64,000 nucleotides of DNA from Croceivirga sp. Lineage in GTDB: Bacteria; Bacteroidota; Bacteroidia; Flavobacteriales; Flavobacteriaceae. The notes beneath the pieces were generated by a model, which had not been told where the DNA came from, ran no database searches, and was given only the letters and a program-made list of their open reading frames with translations. The stretch's first letter is position 1. Each line of letters starts with the position of its first letter. The stretch is taken from contig JANQKR010000013.1 of NCBI GenBank assembly GCA_028281025.1, forward strand, positions 124,001-188,000, given 5' to 3'. Position numbers and translations under genes: made by a program. Positions 1 to 9,124 of this stretch are shown here, piece by piece.

Positions 1-216
1 GTTATCCTTATCATCGCTCCGAACGTCAAACAACAGCAGGATTTCGGAGGCTTTTTGGTTGTTGAACGTAATGTCAAAAGGCCGTTCAATAATTCGGAGC
101 AGGCTTAATGCTATGCTCAGCAAGAGAATGGTCAAGATCAAGCTAAGGCCCACTAAAACAAACGCCCTTTTGCGCTTGATCAGATATTTTGAATTAAGAA
201 GTAAAAGACTCTTCAT
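1..216 (-). CDS. ABC transporter permease, N-terminal fragment
   Basis: Partial gene cut by the window edge; only about 72 residues are visible. The start ATG is at 216-214, 21 bases after the stop of the ATP-binding gene. The product begins with a short cytoplasmic stretch, a basic KRKR patch, then one long hydrophobic helix (about residues 19-42), and continues into what should be a periplasmic domain. This matches the N-terminus of MacB/FtsX-type permeases, as does its place directly after a MacB/LolD-like ATPase. The partner and substrate cannot be judged because the body of the protein lies outside the window. Confidence 0.7.
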   Translation of the reverse strand, partial: MKSLLLLNSKYLIKRKRAFVLVGLSLILTILLLSIALSLLRIIERPFDITFNNQKASEILLLFDVRSDDKDN

Positions 217-237
217 GTTCTTTTGTTTTTTTGTGGA

Positions 238-993
238 TTACCAGCCTAAGGACCGAAGCCATTGCAGTAGTGCTTCATGGCGCGCCTCCAAATCGTTTTG
301 GGCCCCAAACATAAATGCGTCCATTACCTGTCCATCCTGGATAAATAGAACCCTGTCCCCATAGCAGGCGGATTTGGGGTCGTGGGTGACCATAAGTATG
401 GTTTGGCCTTCATTATGAACCTCTTTAAAACAGGAAAGCACTTTTTCCGACGCAGCAGAATTTAAACTGCCCGTAGGTTCATCGGCCATCAGGATTTTAG
501 GGTTATTGATCAGGGCCCTGGCAATGGCACACCGCTGCCGTTCCCCTCCGGAAACCTGGGACGGCAGTCTGTCCGCCAGGGTCTCTATTTCGAGTTCCTT
601 CATAAGCATGGCCGCCCTTGTCTGTACGACCCTCCTATCCTGTTTGGATAGATAGCCCACAATGAGAATGTTTTCCTTTAGACTTAGCTCAGAAATCAGG
701 TTATGGTCCTGAAAAACAAAACCAACATGATTTCTCCTAAAAAGGGTCATGGTGTTTTCATCAAGTTTATGAATTGGGGTGTTGTTCAAAAAAATCTGCC
801 CGGAAGAGGGTCGGTCCAATCCGCTCAACACATACAGGAGCGTTGATTTCCCCGAGCCCGAACTGCCCATAATAATCGCAAACTCCCCTTCCTTGATCTC
901 CATATTGACGTTATGGATTCCATTATTGCTTTTCGAACCTTCACCGAACGATTTTCCCAGTGCCTCCGTCTTTATGATTGGAACAACCTCCAT
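238..993 (-). CDS. ABC transporter ATP-binding protein, MacB/LolD-like
   Basis: A 251-residue nucleotide-binding subunit that should power a MacB/FtsX-type permease at the inner membrane. Visible motifs are Walker A GSSGSGKST (about 43-51), Q-loop FVFQDH (about 92-97), signature VSGGERQR (about 147-154), Walker B ILMADEPTG (about 167-175) and the switch His in VTHDP. The insert of the LolD/MacB subfamily is short, which fits. The gene is followed 21 bases later by the permease fragment, so the two form one operon. The substrate (peptide, drug or lipoprotein) is not readable from the ATPase. A divergent 7TM-AraC regulator gene 157 bases upstream is a plausible local regulator; this is inference from position only. 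Confidence 0.88.
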   Translation of the reverse strand: MEVVPIIKTEALGKSFGEGSKSNNGIHNVNMEIKEGEFAIIMGSSGSGKSTLLYVLSGLDRPSSGQIFLNNTPIHKLDENTMTLFRRNHVGFVFQDHNLISELSLKENILIVGYLSKQDRRVVQTRAAMLMKELEIETLADRLPSQVSGGERQRCAIARALINNPKILMADEPTGSLNSAASEKVLSCFKEVHNEGQTILMVTHDPKSACYGDRVLFIQDGQVMDAFMFGAQNDLEARHEALLQWLRSLGW

Positions 994-1150
994 GATACTT
1001 GAATTTTAAAGTTCATTTGCAAAGCACGTATACCCATCGGTGCCATGCGCTGCAACATGAAGGTTGGTACCATTCCCCTGGGATATGAGACCAAACCCTG
1101 TAAAATGATACCCCTTCCTTTTTATTATTCCATACTTTTAATAAAAAAAG

Positions 1151-2281
1151 ATGCAGTATCTCTTTGTAGCCAGTGGGAGCCTGACCCTTTTTATCATTGC
1201 CCTTATTCTTGGAAGAAAGAATAGGTCTTTGCCAAATACCATTCTCGTGGTTTGGTTGGTGGTGTTCGTACTCAATCTGGTGTCCCTTTTTGTGCTTTAT
1301 GAGGCTACTGATCCGTTCTCCACCGCACAGCATTTAATACTGGAGTTCAGCGAGGTCTCCATTTTTGCCCATGGGCCATTACTGTGGTTGTATACCAAAT
1401 CCCTGACCGAAGAAGGTTTTGGCCTAAATCGAAAACATGCTTACCATTTCCTTCCCTTTGGTATTGGATACTTGATTTTTGTAATCCAAATCTTTGGCAA
1501 AATGGAGATGGTCCCTTTATTGAGAAATTCCATAACCATTTTAAAAATGGGCAGTCTTTTGGTATACCTGATGCTCGTACTGGTCAAATTGAAAAGGCAT
1601 CAGGTGCGTGTCCCACATATTTTTTCCAATATTGAGGAAAAGAATTTAAGTTGGATCGGTTTTTTAAGTTGGGGAATCCTTGTCATATGGGCCATTGCCA
1701 GTGGTAGTCTCCTCTTAGATCGATTGACCACCGTGCATATCCCTCAATATGGCGGGTTAATTGCACATATTTCCACGTGTATTTTCATTTTCCTAATGGG
1801 TTATTTTGGTCTCAATCAGCCCTCTGTGTTCACTAGCCAGCAAAATGTGGTGTTCCATTCGGAATTCCATAATGCCCCCAAAAAGGAAATGAAGGGGGAC
1901 CAATCCATCAAGTATAAACATTCGGGCTTGGACGTGAAGGGGTCCAAAAAAATCCAAAAAGAACTTTTGGAACTCATGAAAACGGGCAAACCCTATCTGG
2001 AGAAGGAGCTTACCTTGTACAATCTGGCCGAACGGTTACAGGTACAACCCAACCATTTGTCCCAGGTAATCAATAGTCTCGAAGGAAAGAACTTTTTTGA
2101 TTTTATCAATATGTATCGGGTGGAAGCGGCAAAAGAAAAAATTCTCCTAAACCATTATCAAAACCTCACCTTGTTGGGAATAGCCTTTGAAAGTGGGTTT
2201 AATTCCAAGGCCTCATTCAATAGGGCATTTAAAAAGCTTACGGGACAAACCCCTACGGAATATCGAAAAATAAATGAGTAA
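1151..2281 (+). CDS. Membrane-anchored AraC-family transcriptional regulator (7TM-AraC)
   Basis: 376 residues. The first two thirds (about 1-225) are hydrophobic with seven or so membrane helices. A charged linker follows, and the C-terminal 110 residues form the double helix-turn-helix AraC domain, ending in the typical FNSKASFNRAFKKLTGQTPTEYR. This layout is common in Bacteroidota, where the membrane half is thought to sense an envelope signal and the tail binds DNA. The gene is divergent from the ABC operon at 1-993, which is the most likely target by position. No ligand can be inferred. The start ATG follows an A-rich leader without a clear Shine-Dalgarno, as usual in this group. Confidence 0.85.
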   Translation: MQYLFVASGSLTLFIIALILGRKNRSLPNTILVVWLVVFVLNLVSLFVLYEATDPFSTAQHLILEFSEVSIFAHGPLLWLYTKSLTEEGFGLNRKHAYHFLPFGIGYLIFVIQIFGKMEMVPLLRNSITILKMGSLLVYLMLVLVKLKRHQVRVPHIFSNIEEKNLSWIGFLSWGILVIWAIASGSLLLDRLTTVHIPQYGGLIAHISTCIFIFLMGYFGLNQPSVFTSQQNVVFHSEFHNAPKKEMKGDQSIKYKHSGLDVKGSKKIQKELLELMKTGKPYLEKELTLYNLAERLQVQPNHLSQVINSLEGKNFFDFINMYRVEAAKEKILLNHYQNLTLLGIAFESGFNSKASFNRAFKKLTGQTPTEYRKINE

Positions 2282-2345
2282 CTGTTCTGCGCTGGTCTTG
2301 ACCCTATCATATCTATTGTGTTTTTACAAATCAGTATAAATGGTC

Positions 2346-3299
2346 CTACTCATTTTCCCCTGGTAGGCGATGTCTTTTAAAAAAATTCCAGATTTCGATG
2401 CTCGCATCAATATTTTGGTTGGTATGGCCAAGATTCCCAGAGATAAATTCAGCCCATTTCGGACATCCCGGCCAGGTGTGTCCCCCATTGATTATTTTGT
2501 AGAGAAGTACTTCTGCATCGTTGGTGTTGCTTGTATATCTTTCCCTGATGACGGTGGATATTGATTTTGAATTGGCATGGGCCAAAGTATCAACTTCAGG
2601 AACATCCAAAGTCTGGTTATGTTTTTTCCAGATTTCAATTTCATCGGATACACTTATAAACTCATTCACCGAAAGTGGACCTCCCCCATATTTTACAAAT
2701 TTATCCTCCGTTCCATGCATCATCAATACGGATATCGGTTTTGAATTGTTGCAAACGGGAGGAAATTCGGTGGTTCTTGTACATGATACGGGAGCAATCG
2801 CTGCAATTTTATCCTGTAAATCACATGCCAAGGCAATGCACATGGCCCCTCCATTGCTAAAACCAGTTACGTAAACCCTATTGGGGTCAATATGATATTC
2901 CGCTATCAATGTATCGATCATGCTTGCAATGAACTGAATATCATTATGATTCCCTTCTTTATAATAGGCGTTCCAGTAACTCTTATTTGAGGGAGCATAG
3001 GTCATGCCCTGTGGCAGGGCCATAATAAAACCTTCTTTATCCGCTATGCTTCTAAAATCAGCATAAAGCATTTGTTGCCAAGAATTGCCGCTATGGCCGT
3101 GCAGGTTTATTAAAAGTGGAACAGGTTCCTCGGTACTATGGTAGGATTTTGGTACGTAGAGTTTATAGGTTCTTACTTCCCCATCAAAATCGATACGTTC
3201 ATTCTTTGTGTTTTTCTGGATGCCCCTATAGACATAAACAATGCCGGCCAACAGTAAAAACAAGATACTTAAAACAATATGCATCAGTTTAAATTTCAT
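2346..3299 (-). CDS. Secreted or membrane-anchored esterase, polyhydroxybutyrate-depolymerase (LpqC) family
   Basis: 317 residues with one N-terminal membrane segment (about 6-26), so exported and probably anchored. The body is an alpha/beta hydrolase: LLINLHGHSG oxyanion region (about 62-71), nucleophile in VTGFSNGGAMC with Ser about 148, an Asp in MMHGTEDKFV, and a late His in INGGHTWPG. These are hallmarks of the PHB-depolymerase/feruloyl-esterase-like LpqC group. Members cleave ester bonds of polymers or acylated sugars; the substrate is unknown here. It is the last gene of a three-gene unit with a VOC protein and a metallo-beta-lactamase-fold enzyme, all exported. Confidence 0.8.
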   Translation of the reverse strand: MKFKLMHIVLSILFLLLAGIVYVYRGIQKNTKNERIDFDGEVRTYKLYVPKSYHSTEEPVPLLINLHGHSGNSWQQMLYADFRSIADKEGFIMALPQGMTYAPSNKSYWNAYYKEGNHNDIQFIASMIDTLIAEYHIDPNRVYVTGFSNGGAMCIALACDLQDKIAAIAPVSCTRTTEFPPVCNNSKPISVLMMHGTEDKFVKYGGGPLSVNEFISVSDEIEIWKKHNQTLDVPEVDTLAHANSKSISTVIRERYTSNTNDAEVLLYKIINGGHTWPGCPKWAEFISGNLGHTNQNIDASIEIWNFFKRHRLPGENE

Positions 3300-3326
3300 T
3301 GATTGCCTTTCGTCACTTTTCCTTAT

Positions 3327-3821
3327 TTAGTTCGGTGAGTGTAGGCCAATTCTATTTCCTTCCGTATCCAAAAACAACGCAAAGAAACCACTTTCATCTG
3401 CATGGGAGGTTTTGGGAACACTAATTTTTCCCCCGTTTTTTTCGACCTTATTGAGAATAACTTGAAGATCAGGTCCGCCATTAAGGTAAATGGTCACTCC
3501 ATTGGACGAAGGGCGGTATCCTTCCCCCTTAATGATAACCCCCGTGACCAATTGACCTTCGTATGGGAATATCCCCATTTCCATTTCCGGGACGGCCATT
3601 TGCTCAATTTTAATATCCAAAATGGTTTCATAAAAATGGACTGCTCGGGAAATGTTGGTTGCCGGAATTTCAAAAATGGAAATACGGCTTTCCATTCCAT
3701 GGGTTGTTTGCTTTTCGTTGGATCCCCCTTTTTGTGTTTCCCGGGGAGCCCCATTTTGGCCATAGCAAGTCGTAAAATGAAGTGCGAGTGTTGCTATGGC
3801 ATACAGAAGTATTCGTTTCAT
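3327..3821 (-). CDS. Exported VOC-fold (glyoxalase/bleomycin-resistance-like) protein
   Basis: 164 residues. A signal peptide (about 1-21, ending in a CYGQ-type site) precedes a single vicinal-oxygen-chelate module. The opening ISIFEIPATNISRAVHFYETIL is the typical first beta-alpha unit of the family, and the end LDTEGNRIGLHSP is the typical last strand with a metal-ligand Glu replaced by other polar residues. Most VOC proteins are cytosolic, so an exported copy is less usual. It lies 27 bases from the esterase start and 32 bases after the metallo-beta-lactamase-fold gene, suggesting one operon. Enzymatic activity is uncertain; it may be a binding protein. Confidence 0.75.
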   Translation of the reverse strand: MKRILLYAIATLALHFTTCYGQNGAPRETQKGGSNEKQTTHGMESRISIFEIPATNISRAVHFYETILDIKIEQMAVPEMEMGIFPYEGQLVTGVIIKGEGYRPSSNGVTIYLNGGPDLQVILNKVEKNGGKISVPKTSHADESGFFALFLDTEGNRIGLHSPN

Positions 3822-3853
3822 TTCTATTTTAAATTTGAATTTGCATTGTTTTG

Positions 3854-4771
3854 TTATTGGGTTAAAAGGCCATAGAGCATTGTTAGGTATTCTTCCGTGG
3901 TTTGTGCCCCCCCATTGCCCAAATCATCGTATTCCATAAGAACTTTATCCGCTATCATTTCTTCAAGGGACTTTTCGCTTTTGATGCCATTTTCAACAAT
4001 TTGGGTCGATTTTTTGAGCATATTTAAATATTCCCCCAACTCTTGCATGGTACTCACCCGTCCATGTCCCGGAACAACTTTACAATCCTTGGGAAAACGG
4101 GTTAAAATGTCTTCAAGGGACAGGATGAGCTGTTTTATATTTCCTCCACTACTTGTATACACTGCAGGAAACATCCCTTGAAAAAAAATATCCCCCAGAT
4201 GTAAAACCTTTGATTCCTTGAAAAAAACAACAACATCGTTGTCCGTATGACTATTCGGGTAATGAATCATTTCCACGGATTCCCCATTGAAATGAATTTC
4301 AAGATGGTCCGAAAAAGTGATTGTTGGGAGCAGGTCCAGAATTTGCGGTTTGGTACTGCTGTATGCCGCTAACCGCTCAAAGAGATTTTTATGCCCAATT
4401 ACTAGTGTACCTCCCTCTTTTAAGCTTTTATTTCCTTGAATATGGTCTCCATGAAAATGGGAATTTATGGCGATTTCAATTTTTTTATCGGTAATCTCTG
4501 CAATCGCTTTTTTTAGCTTCGGCATCATCCAATCATACATATTGTCCACAAGAAGGACTCCGTCCCCACCTATGGAAACGGTAACGTTCCCACCACCAAA
4601 ACCAAGTATCCCCTCCATAAAATAGATGGAATCCGCAATCTTTGATGTTTTGACCTCGACCGCCCGCCATTCTTGGGCCGAACCAAAAGTTATGGTTAAA
4701 AAGAATACGGTCAACGTAATTCGGGTTCCCTTGTCCAAAAAGAGCGGCCATTTTCGATTGCCTGATTTCAT
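3854..4771 (-). CDS. Exported metallo-beta-lactamase-fold hydrolase
   Basis: About 305 residues from the ATG at 4771; the frame stays open to 4825, but the upstream codons do not look like a signal peptide, whereas MKSGNRKW followed by a hydrophobic stretch ending in GSAQ does. The zinc motif HFHGDH is at about 105-110, with later ligands in PNSHTDNDVVVFF, LGDIFF and VPGHGR. The fold covers lactonases, quorum-quenching enzymes, glyoxalase II and beta-lactamases; this copy most resembles the broad periplasmic hydrolase group rather than a dedicated beta-lactamase. First gene of the exported-enzyme operon with the VOC protein and the esterase. Confidence 0.8.
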   Translation of the reverse strand: MKSGNRKWPLFLDKGTRITLTVFFLTITFGSAQEWRAVEVKTSKIADSIYFMEGILGFGGGNVTVSIGGDGVLLVDNMYDWMMPKLKKAIAEITDKKIEIAINSHFHGDHIQGNKSLKEGGTLVIGHKNLFERLAAYSSTKPQILDLLPTITFSDHLEIHFNGESVEMIHYPNSHTDNDVVVFFKESKVLHLGDIFFQGMFPAVYTSSGGNIKQLILSLEDILTRFPKDCKVVPGHGRVSTMQELGEYLNMLKKSTQIVENGIKSEKSLEEMIADKVLMEYDDLGNGGAQTTEEYLTMLYGLLTQ

Positions 4772-4967
4772 GGTGCACTGGTTATATGTGGCTTCCCCTG
4801 TTGGGCTGCATGACGTTGCTATCACTGCATTCCACTTTTGCCAGTCGAAAAGTACATTTGAAACGGTCTGTGGATCATGGTTGTTTACTACTATTCTTTT
4901 TTTATCAAATACAACTATAGGGCATCTGTGTTTTTTCTAGTATTTTGAATAGCATAAAACAGCACAA

Positions 4968-6890
4968 ATGTCTTGCTACATAAAGAAACTGTGTATTGCC
5001 TTTTTGGTACTGATTACCAATGGCATTTTTGGCACCCAGGGCGTGTATGCGGTTGATACCGTTTTGTTAAACTCCAATACCGCTCTAAAACCAATACAGC
5101 AACCTGAACTGGATGAGTTAATGGCCAATAGTACCGCAGGTTCCGTTCTATTGGAGCTGGAAAGGTATTTTAAGGCACGGAAAGCCTATTCCAAATATCA
5201 TTCGAGCGATAAAAAAATTAGACTGCTCAGTTTAAATACTTTGACCAACTACCTAATTGAAACCAAAGCGCTCGACAGTGCCTTAAACGTAAATGGGAGA
5301 GCCCTAAAAATACAGTTGGACACCAACAAGGAACTCATGGTAGAGGCCTATCACAATGCCGCCACCATCCAATATGAACTGTCGTATTACAATGATGGTA
5401 TGGAATGGAGTTTAAAGGCCCTGGATTTGGCACAAAGCATTGGAGATAAAAAAGGACAAATTGAGGCGTTTAATGATGCCGGCATTACCTATTGGCGATT
5501 TGGAAATATCACAAAGGCGAAGGAGTATTTGGAAGAAGCCATTGACATGAGCCGATCGGACCCCGTTGACTATCAGTCAACCATCCTTTCAAATTTAGGA
5601 TTGGTTTATCTCGAAGAAAAAAACTATGAAAAAGCCATTGAACTTTTCGAAAGTTCAGTGGAAATCGATATAAGGAAAAATGAAGACCATCAAATAGGCA
5701 TCACATACAACAACCTGGGATTGGCCTATAAACAACTTAACAGATTTAATAGGGCCAATAGGTACTTGGAGAAGGCTTACCAAATAAGTAAAGCCAATAA
5801 GGACCATAAAAATGTTGTGCTGTCCCTTGGCAATAACTCAAGGGTATTGGCTAAACTGGGAATGTACGATGAGGCTAGGGAAAAACTGGATGAGGCCTTG
5901 GATATATTGAAAATGACAGGATCCAGTGATGGCTATGCCCATATTCATTATGCGTACTTCCTGCTGAACAAGGAGATTGGGAATTATGAATCCGCTTTAT
6001 CCAATTTACAGTTACACCATACTTGGAAAGACAGTGTCTTGCTCAAAAACAACAAAGCAAAAATCACGGAACTGAATCTCAAGCATGAAGCCAGACAAAA
6101 GGAAAACGAGATTCTAAGGTTATCCGAGCAGAACCTTATCCAAGAAAGGGACCTTCTAAAAAAAGACCGTATGATCAAGACTTTTGTACTGGGCGGGTTA
6201 GTATTGATTTTGCTCCTTATTTCCATTGCCTTTATTTTTCTAAAACGAGCGGAACTCAGGAAGCAGAAAATGATTTTCGATACCATTGCCAAAACTGAAA
6301 TTGAGGAACAGCATCGAATTGCCCGAGATTTGCATGATAGTATTGGAACCATGCTTGCCTCCCTTAAAAACCATCTTTCCCTGATAATGGTGAAAAATCA
6401 AAAAAGTGCGACCGCTCTTGACCAAGCAAAAAAAATGCTCACTAAATCCATAGAGGAAACCCGAAGGATTTCCCATAACATGATGCCCGAAGAACTCATC
6501 AAATTTGGGTTGGTTTCCGCTATAGAGGGAATTTTGGATGATGTAAGGGTGTCTTCCAATATGAAGGTCACCTTTGAGCATGACATGAACAATACCATCA
6601 TTGACAAGTCCAAGGAACTACACATTTATAGGATAGTACAGGAACTTGTCCAAAACAGTCTCAAGCATTCCAAATCCGATTTTTTAACGGTAATTTTAAA
6701 ATGCGATGACCGCCACATTTCCTTAAAGGTGGAAGACAAAGGCAAAGGGTTTGAATATGTAAAGGAAATGGCCAATGGGTATGGCCTAAAAAATATACAA
6801 TCGCGTGTTGCCTTTTTAAAAGGAAAACTGAGTATAGAGACCCAAATCAATAAAGGATCAATTGTAAACCTTAATATCCCGTTATCATGA
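4968..6890 (+). CDS. TPR-containing sensor histidine kinase (NarX/DesK-type HisKA_3)
   Basis: 640 residues. A signal peptide or first membrane helix (about 5-28) is followed by a long helical region with tetratricopeptide repeats (about 100-330; several units of the form NNLGLAYKQLNRFNRANRYLEKA), a short coiled coil and one membrane helix (about 404-426). The kinase part has the HisKA_3 phospho-acceptor in IARDLHDSIG (His about 456), the N-box ELVQNSLKHSKSD (about 556-568) and G-boxes DKGKGF and GYGLKNI. The sensor TPRs face the periplasm. The stop overlaps the start of the response regulator by four bases (ATGA), so the two are translationally coupled. The signal is unknown. Confidence 0.9.
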   Translation: MSCYIKKLCIAFLVLITNGIFGTQGVYAVDTVLLNSNTALKPIQQPELDELMANSTAGSVLLELERYFKARKAYSKYHSSDKKIRLLSLNTLTNYLIETKALDSALNVNGRALKIQLDTNKELMVEAYHNAATIQYELSYYNDGMEWSLKALDLAQSIGDKKGQIEAFNDAGITYWRFGNITKAKEYLEEAIDMSRSDPVDYQSTILSNLGLVYLEEKNYEKAIELFESSVEIDIRKNEDHQIGITYNNLGLAYKQLNRFNRANRYLEKAYQISKANKDHKNVVLSLGNNSRVLAKLGMYDEAREKLDEALDILKMTGSSDGYAHIHYAYFLLNKEIGNYESALSNLQLHHTWKDSVLLKNNKAKITELNLKHEARQKENEILRLSEQNLIQERDLLKKDRMIKTFVLGGLVLILLLISIAFIFLKRAELRKQKMIFDTIAKTEIEEQHRIARDLHDSIGTMLASLKNHLSLIMVKNQKSATALDQAKKMLTKSIEETRRISHNMMPEELIKFGLVSAIEGILDDVRVSSNMKVTFEHDMNNTIIDKSKELHIYRIVQELVQNSLKHSKSDFLTVILKCDDRHISLKVEDKGKGFEYVKEMANGYGLKNIQSRVAFLKGKLSIETQINKGSIVNLNIPLS

Positions 6891-7516
6891 TCAAGGTAAT
6901 AATAGCAGATGACCACCGAATATTCCGGGAAGGAATAGTGGCACTCCTGGCCGATGAAAAAAATATAGAAGTTATTGCGGAATCCAACAATGGGCAAGAA
7001 CTGATGAACCTATTGAAAGGGCTGAAACCCAATGTGGTTCTAATGGACATTGAAATGCCCATTATGAATGGTATTGACTGTACCCGGGAAATCGTGGCCA
7101 AGTATCCCTCCATAAAAATTATCGCACTGTCCATGCATATTCAGTCCGCCTTTATCAAACAAATGCTAAAAGCCGGGGTCCACGGATACCTGCAAAAAGA
7201 TATTGGCAAGAAAGAATTGGTAAAAGCGATTGAGACCGTTATGAAAACAGGTAGTTATTTTGGTGATAAAATAGGTAACCTTGTCCTTTTGAGCCTCAGG
7301 GAAAATGAAAAAAGCCATGAACTCACCCCTAGGGAAAAGGAAATCATCCAATTGATCGTAAACCAGAACACGACTGATGAAATTGCCAACATACTGCACA
7401 TTAGTAAGTACACGGTAGAATCGCATCGCCAGAACATTTTACTGAAATTGGATTTGCGCAATACCGCCGGATTGGTCAAATATGCCATTGAAAATGCCAT
7501 CGTGGTGGAAAAATGA
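6887..7516 (+). CDS. NarL/FixJ-family response regulator
   Basis: 209 residues. Receiver domain with acidic pair IIADDH and phospho-acceptor Asp about 54 in VVLMDIEMP, a switch Ser in ALSMH and Lys in YLQKDI. The C-terminal LuxR-type helix-turn-helix runs from LTPREKEIIQLI (about 146) to the end, with recognition helix ISKYTVESHRQNIL. It is the cognate partner of the TPR kinase, whose stop overlaps its ATG. A strong hairpin terminator follows about 80 bases downstream. No regulated gene can be assigned from the window. Confidence 0.92.
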   Translation: MIKVIIADDHRIFREGIVALLADEKNIEVIAESNNGQELMNLLKGLKPNVVLMDIEMPIMNGIDCTREIVAKYPSIKIIALSMHIQSAFIKQMLKAGVHGYLQKDIGKKELVKAIETVMKTGSYFGDKIGNLVLLSLRENEKSHELTPREKEIIQLIVNQNTTDEIANILHISKYTVESHRQNILLKLDLRNTAGLVKYAIENAIVVEK

Positions 7517-7595
7517 GCTTTGCGAATGGCCCAACTTAATAGGACAAGCATTTGGGCCATAGGAGCCGTTAAGGGAAAAACCACGTAACACCTTA

Positions 7596-7637
7596 ATCCA
7601 AAAAAACCACCAAAAGAGTTTGGTGGTTTTTTTGGAT
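7596..7637. terminator. Bidirectional intrinsic terminator
   Basis: A near-perfect inverted repeat, ATCCAAAAAAACCACCAAA against its complement with a four-base AGAG loop. It is A-rich before and T-rich after the GC core, so it can end transcripts from both sides. It sits between the convergent response-regulator and SusD-like genes. Confidence 0.88.
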
Positions 7638-7683
7638 TCCTATCGTCATCCCTTATAAAGGAATGGAAAGGGATTTATCGAAA

Positions 7684-9108
7684 TCAATGAAATGGCAATA
7701 CCAAATCGGACTCTTTATTGCCCACTAAAATTTGGGTCACATCAACAACAGTTGTTGCTACCCCAGCAGTAGCATCGTAGGTAATGGCATCCAGGTCGGT
7801 TACTACTGCGGCAATAAAAGGGGGAATTACCGGAACCGTTCCAGGATCGCCCATGGAAATATTGTCATTCTGCAGGATTTCATTTTCATCAATGACCAGT
7901 TTGATTCCCATATCCACAAAACGAATTCCTTCCGCTATAAAGACTTCCTGTCTTGTCCGGTATAGTAGTTCCACGGCGTTGTCACCGGCGACCATCATGT
8001 CCACATCAAATTCGGTCAAGGATGTGCCGGAAACCGCAGGGATATCCACATTGCCGGCCTGCCTATCCAAAACCAATCCCAATCCCCTAAAATTCACTGC
8101 CACGCCGGCATTATCCGGTCTTGAACCAGGGGCATTTTCAGTCCTTCCCTCTATGCTGTCATCAATGCTCCTTACCTCTCGGGTCGCTACTAAGTCCAGT
8201 AAATTCCTTAGGTCGTCCTGAGCTGCGGCAATGTTTCCGTCGGAAATATTGGCCTCTGCAAGGATCAGGTGGGCTTCCTCCGCTTTTAAATAATGTACCG
8301 GAGGGTCTTCCTCTGCCGTAAGGAAGGAATATTTTGGGTCCAAAAAATCCAAGGTGGGCAATGGCTGCAGATCGTCAAAAGTACCCCGGGCAAAAAGGGC
8401 CGCTTCCATGGTATTGGTTGGTCCATTGGCTTGATCAAAGGTCGCAAATCGATCAAAACTTCCATCCAAAGCCAGTGCCTGTTGGGCAGCGGCTACGGCA
8501 TCCGCTTTGTTTCCCAGGTAGTAATTTGCCCGGGCCTTTGCCAAATGGTACTCCGGTAAGGGGTTTAAACCAATAGCCAGGTCAAAGGCCGCAATCGCAT
8601 CGCGGTAGTTTTGGGCCGAACTTATGGGGATACCCACAGGTTCCTGGGGCAAGGCGGAAAAATACATTGCCGAATACAGCAATGAAATTCCATAAAAGAA
8701 ATGGTACTCCGCTTCCGTTGTTGCCACATATTCAGGATCTGCCGGGCCTACCTGGGTCAATCCAAACACCGCCATCTCACGTAGTCTTTGAACCGTGAAG
8801 GCCGCGTTCCTAATATTGGGATCCGTCACACGGATATCCAATTCATCCATAAACTGACTAAAGAATGTTTGGGTATTCACATAATTGTCAGAGCCCAGTT
8901 CTGCCAATACCAAAGTATTGTTGATTGCGAGCGAAAGCTGTCTTTCCAAACCCGACAGCCAAATGACCGAGGAATTTGGCTGTCCGATTACCGATCCCTC
9001 GGACAAATTGGGGTTTTCCACTTCGGTAAAATCTACTACGCTACTGAAATCATCGGTGCAACCGATGACCAAAAAAAGGGTGCTAAAAGCTAAAATTATC
9101 CTATTCAT
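7684..9108 (-). CDS. SusD/RagB-family outer-membrane lipoprotein
   Basis: 474 residues. The signal peptide ends in a lipobox (LFLVIGC, Cys about 17), giving a surface lipoprotein. The middle part carries the helical TPR-like repeats typical of SusD (for example AIGLNPLPEYHLAKARANYYLG) and the conserved YLKAEEAHLILAEANI segment near two thirds. It should cap the SusC-like transporter encoded 16 bases upstream in the same operon and hand nutrients to it. No glycoside hydrolase, peptidase or sulfatase gene lies beside the pair, so the nutrient cannot be named. Confidence 0.85.
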   Translation of the reverse strand: MNRIILAFSTLFLVIGCTDDFSSVVDFTEVENPNLSEGSVIGQPNSSVIWLSGLERQLSLAINNTLVLAELGSDNYVNTQTFFSQFMDELDIRVTDPNIRNAAFTVQRLREMAVFGLTQVGPADPEYVATTEAEYHFFYGISLLYSAMYFSALPQEPVGIPISSAQNYRDAIAAFDLAIGLNPLPEYHLAKARANYYLGNKADAVAAAQQALALDGSFDRFATFDQANGPTNTMEAALFARGTFDDLQPLPTLDFLDPKYSFLTAEEDPPVHYLKAEEAHLILAEANISDGNIAAAQDDLRNLLDLVATREVRSIDDSIEGRTENAPGSRPDNAGVAVNFRGLGLVLDRQAGNVDIPAVSGTSLTEFDVDMMVAGDNAVELLYRTRQEVFIAEGIRFVDMGIKLVIDENEILQNDNISMGDPGTVPVIPPFIAAVVTDLDAITYDATAGVATTVVDVTQILVGNKESDLVLPFH

Positions 9109-9124
9109 TTTTTTCTTTTTTTCG

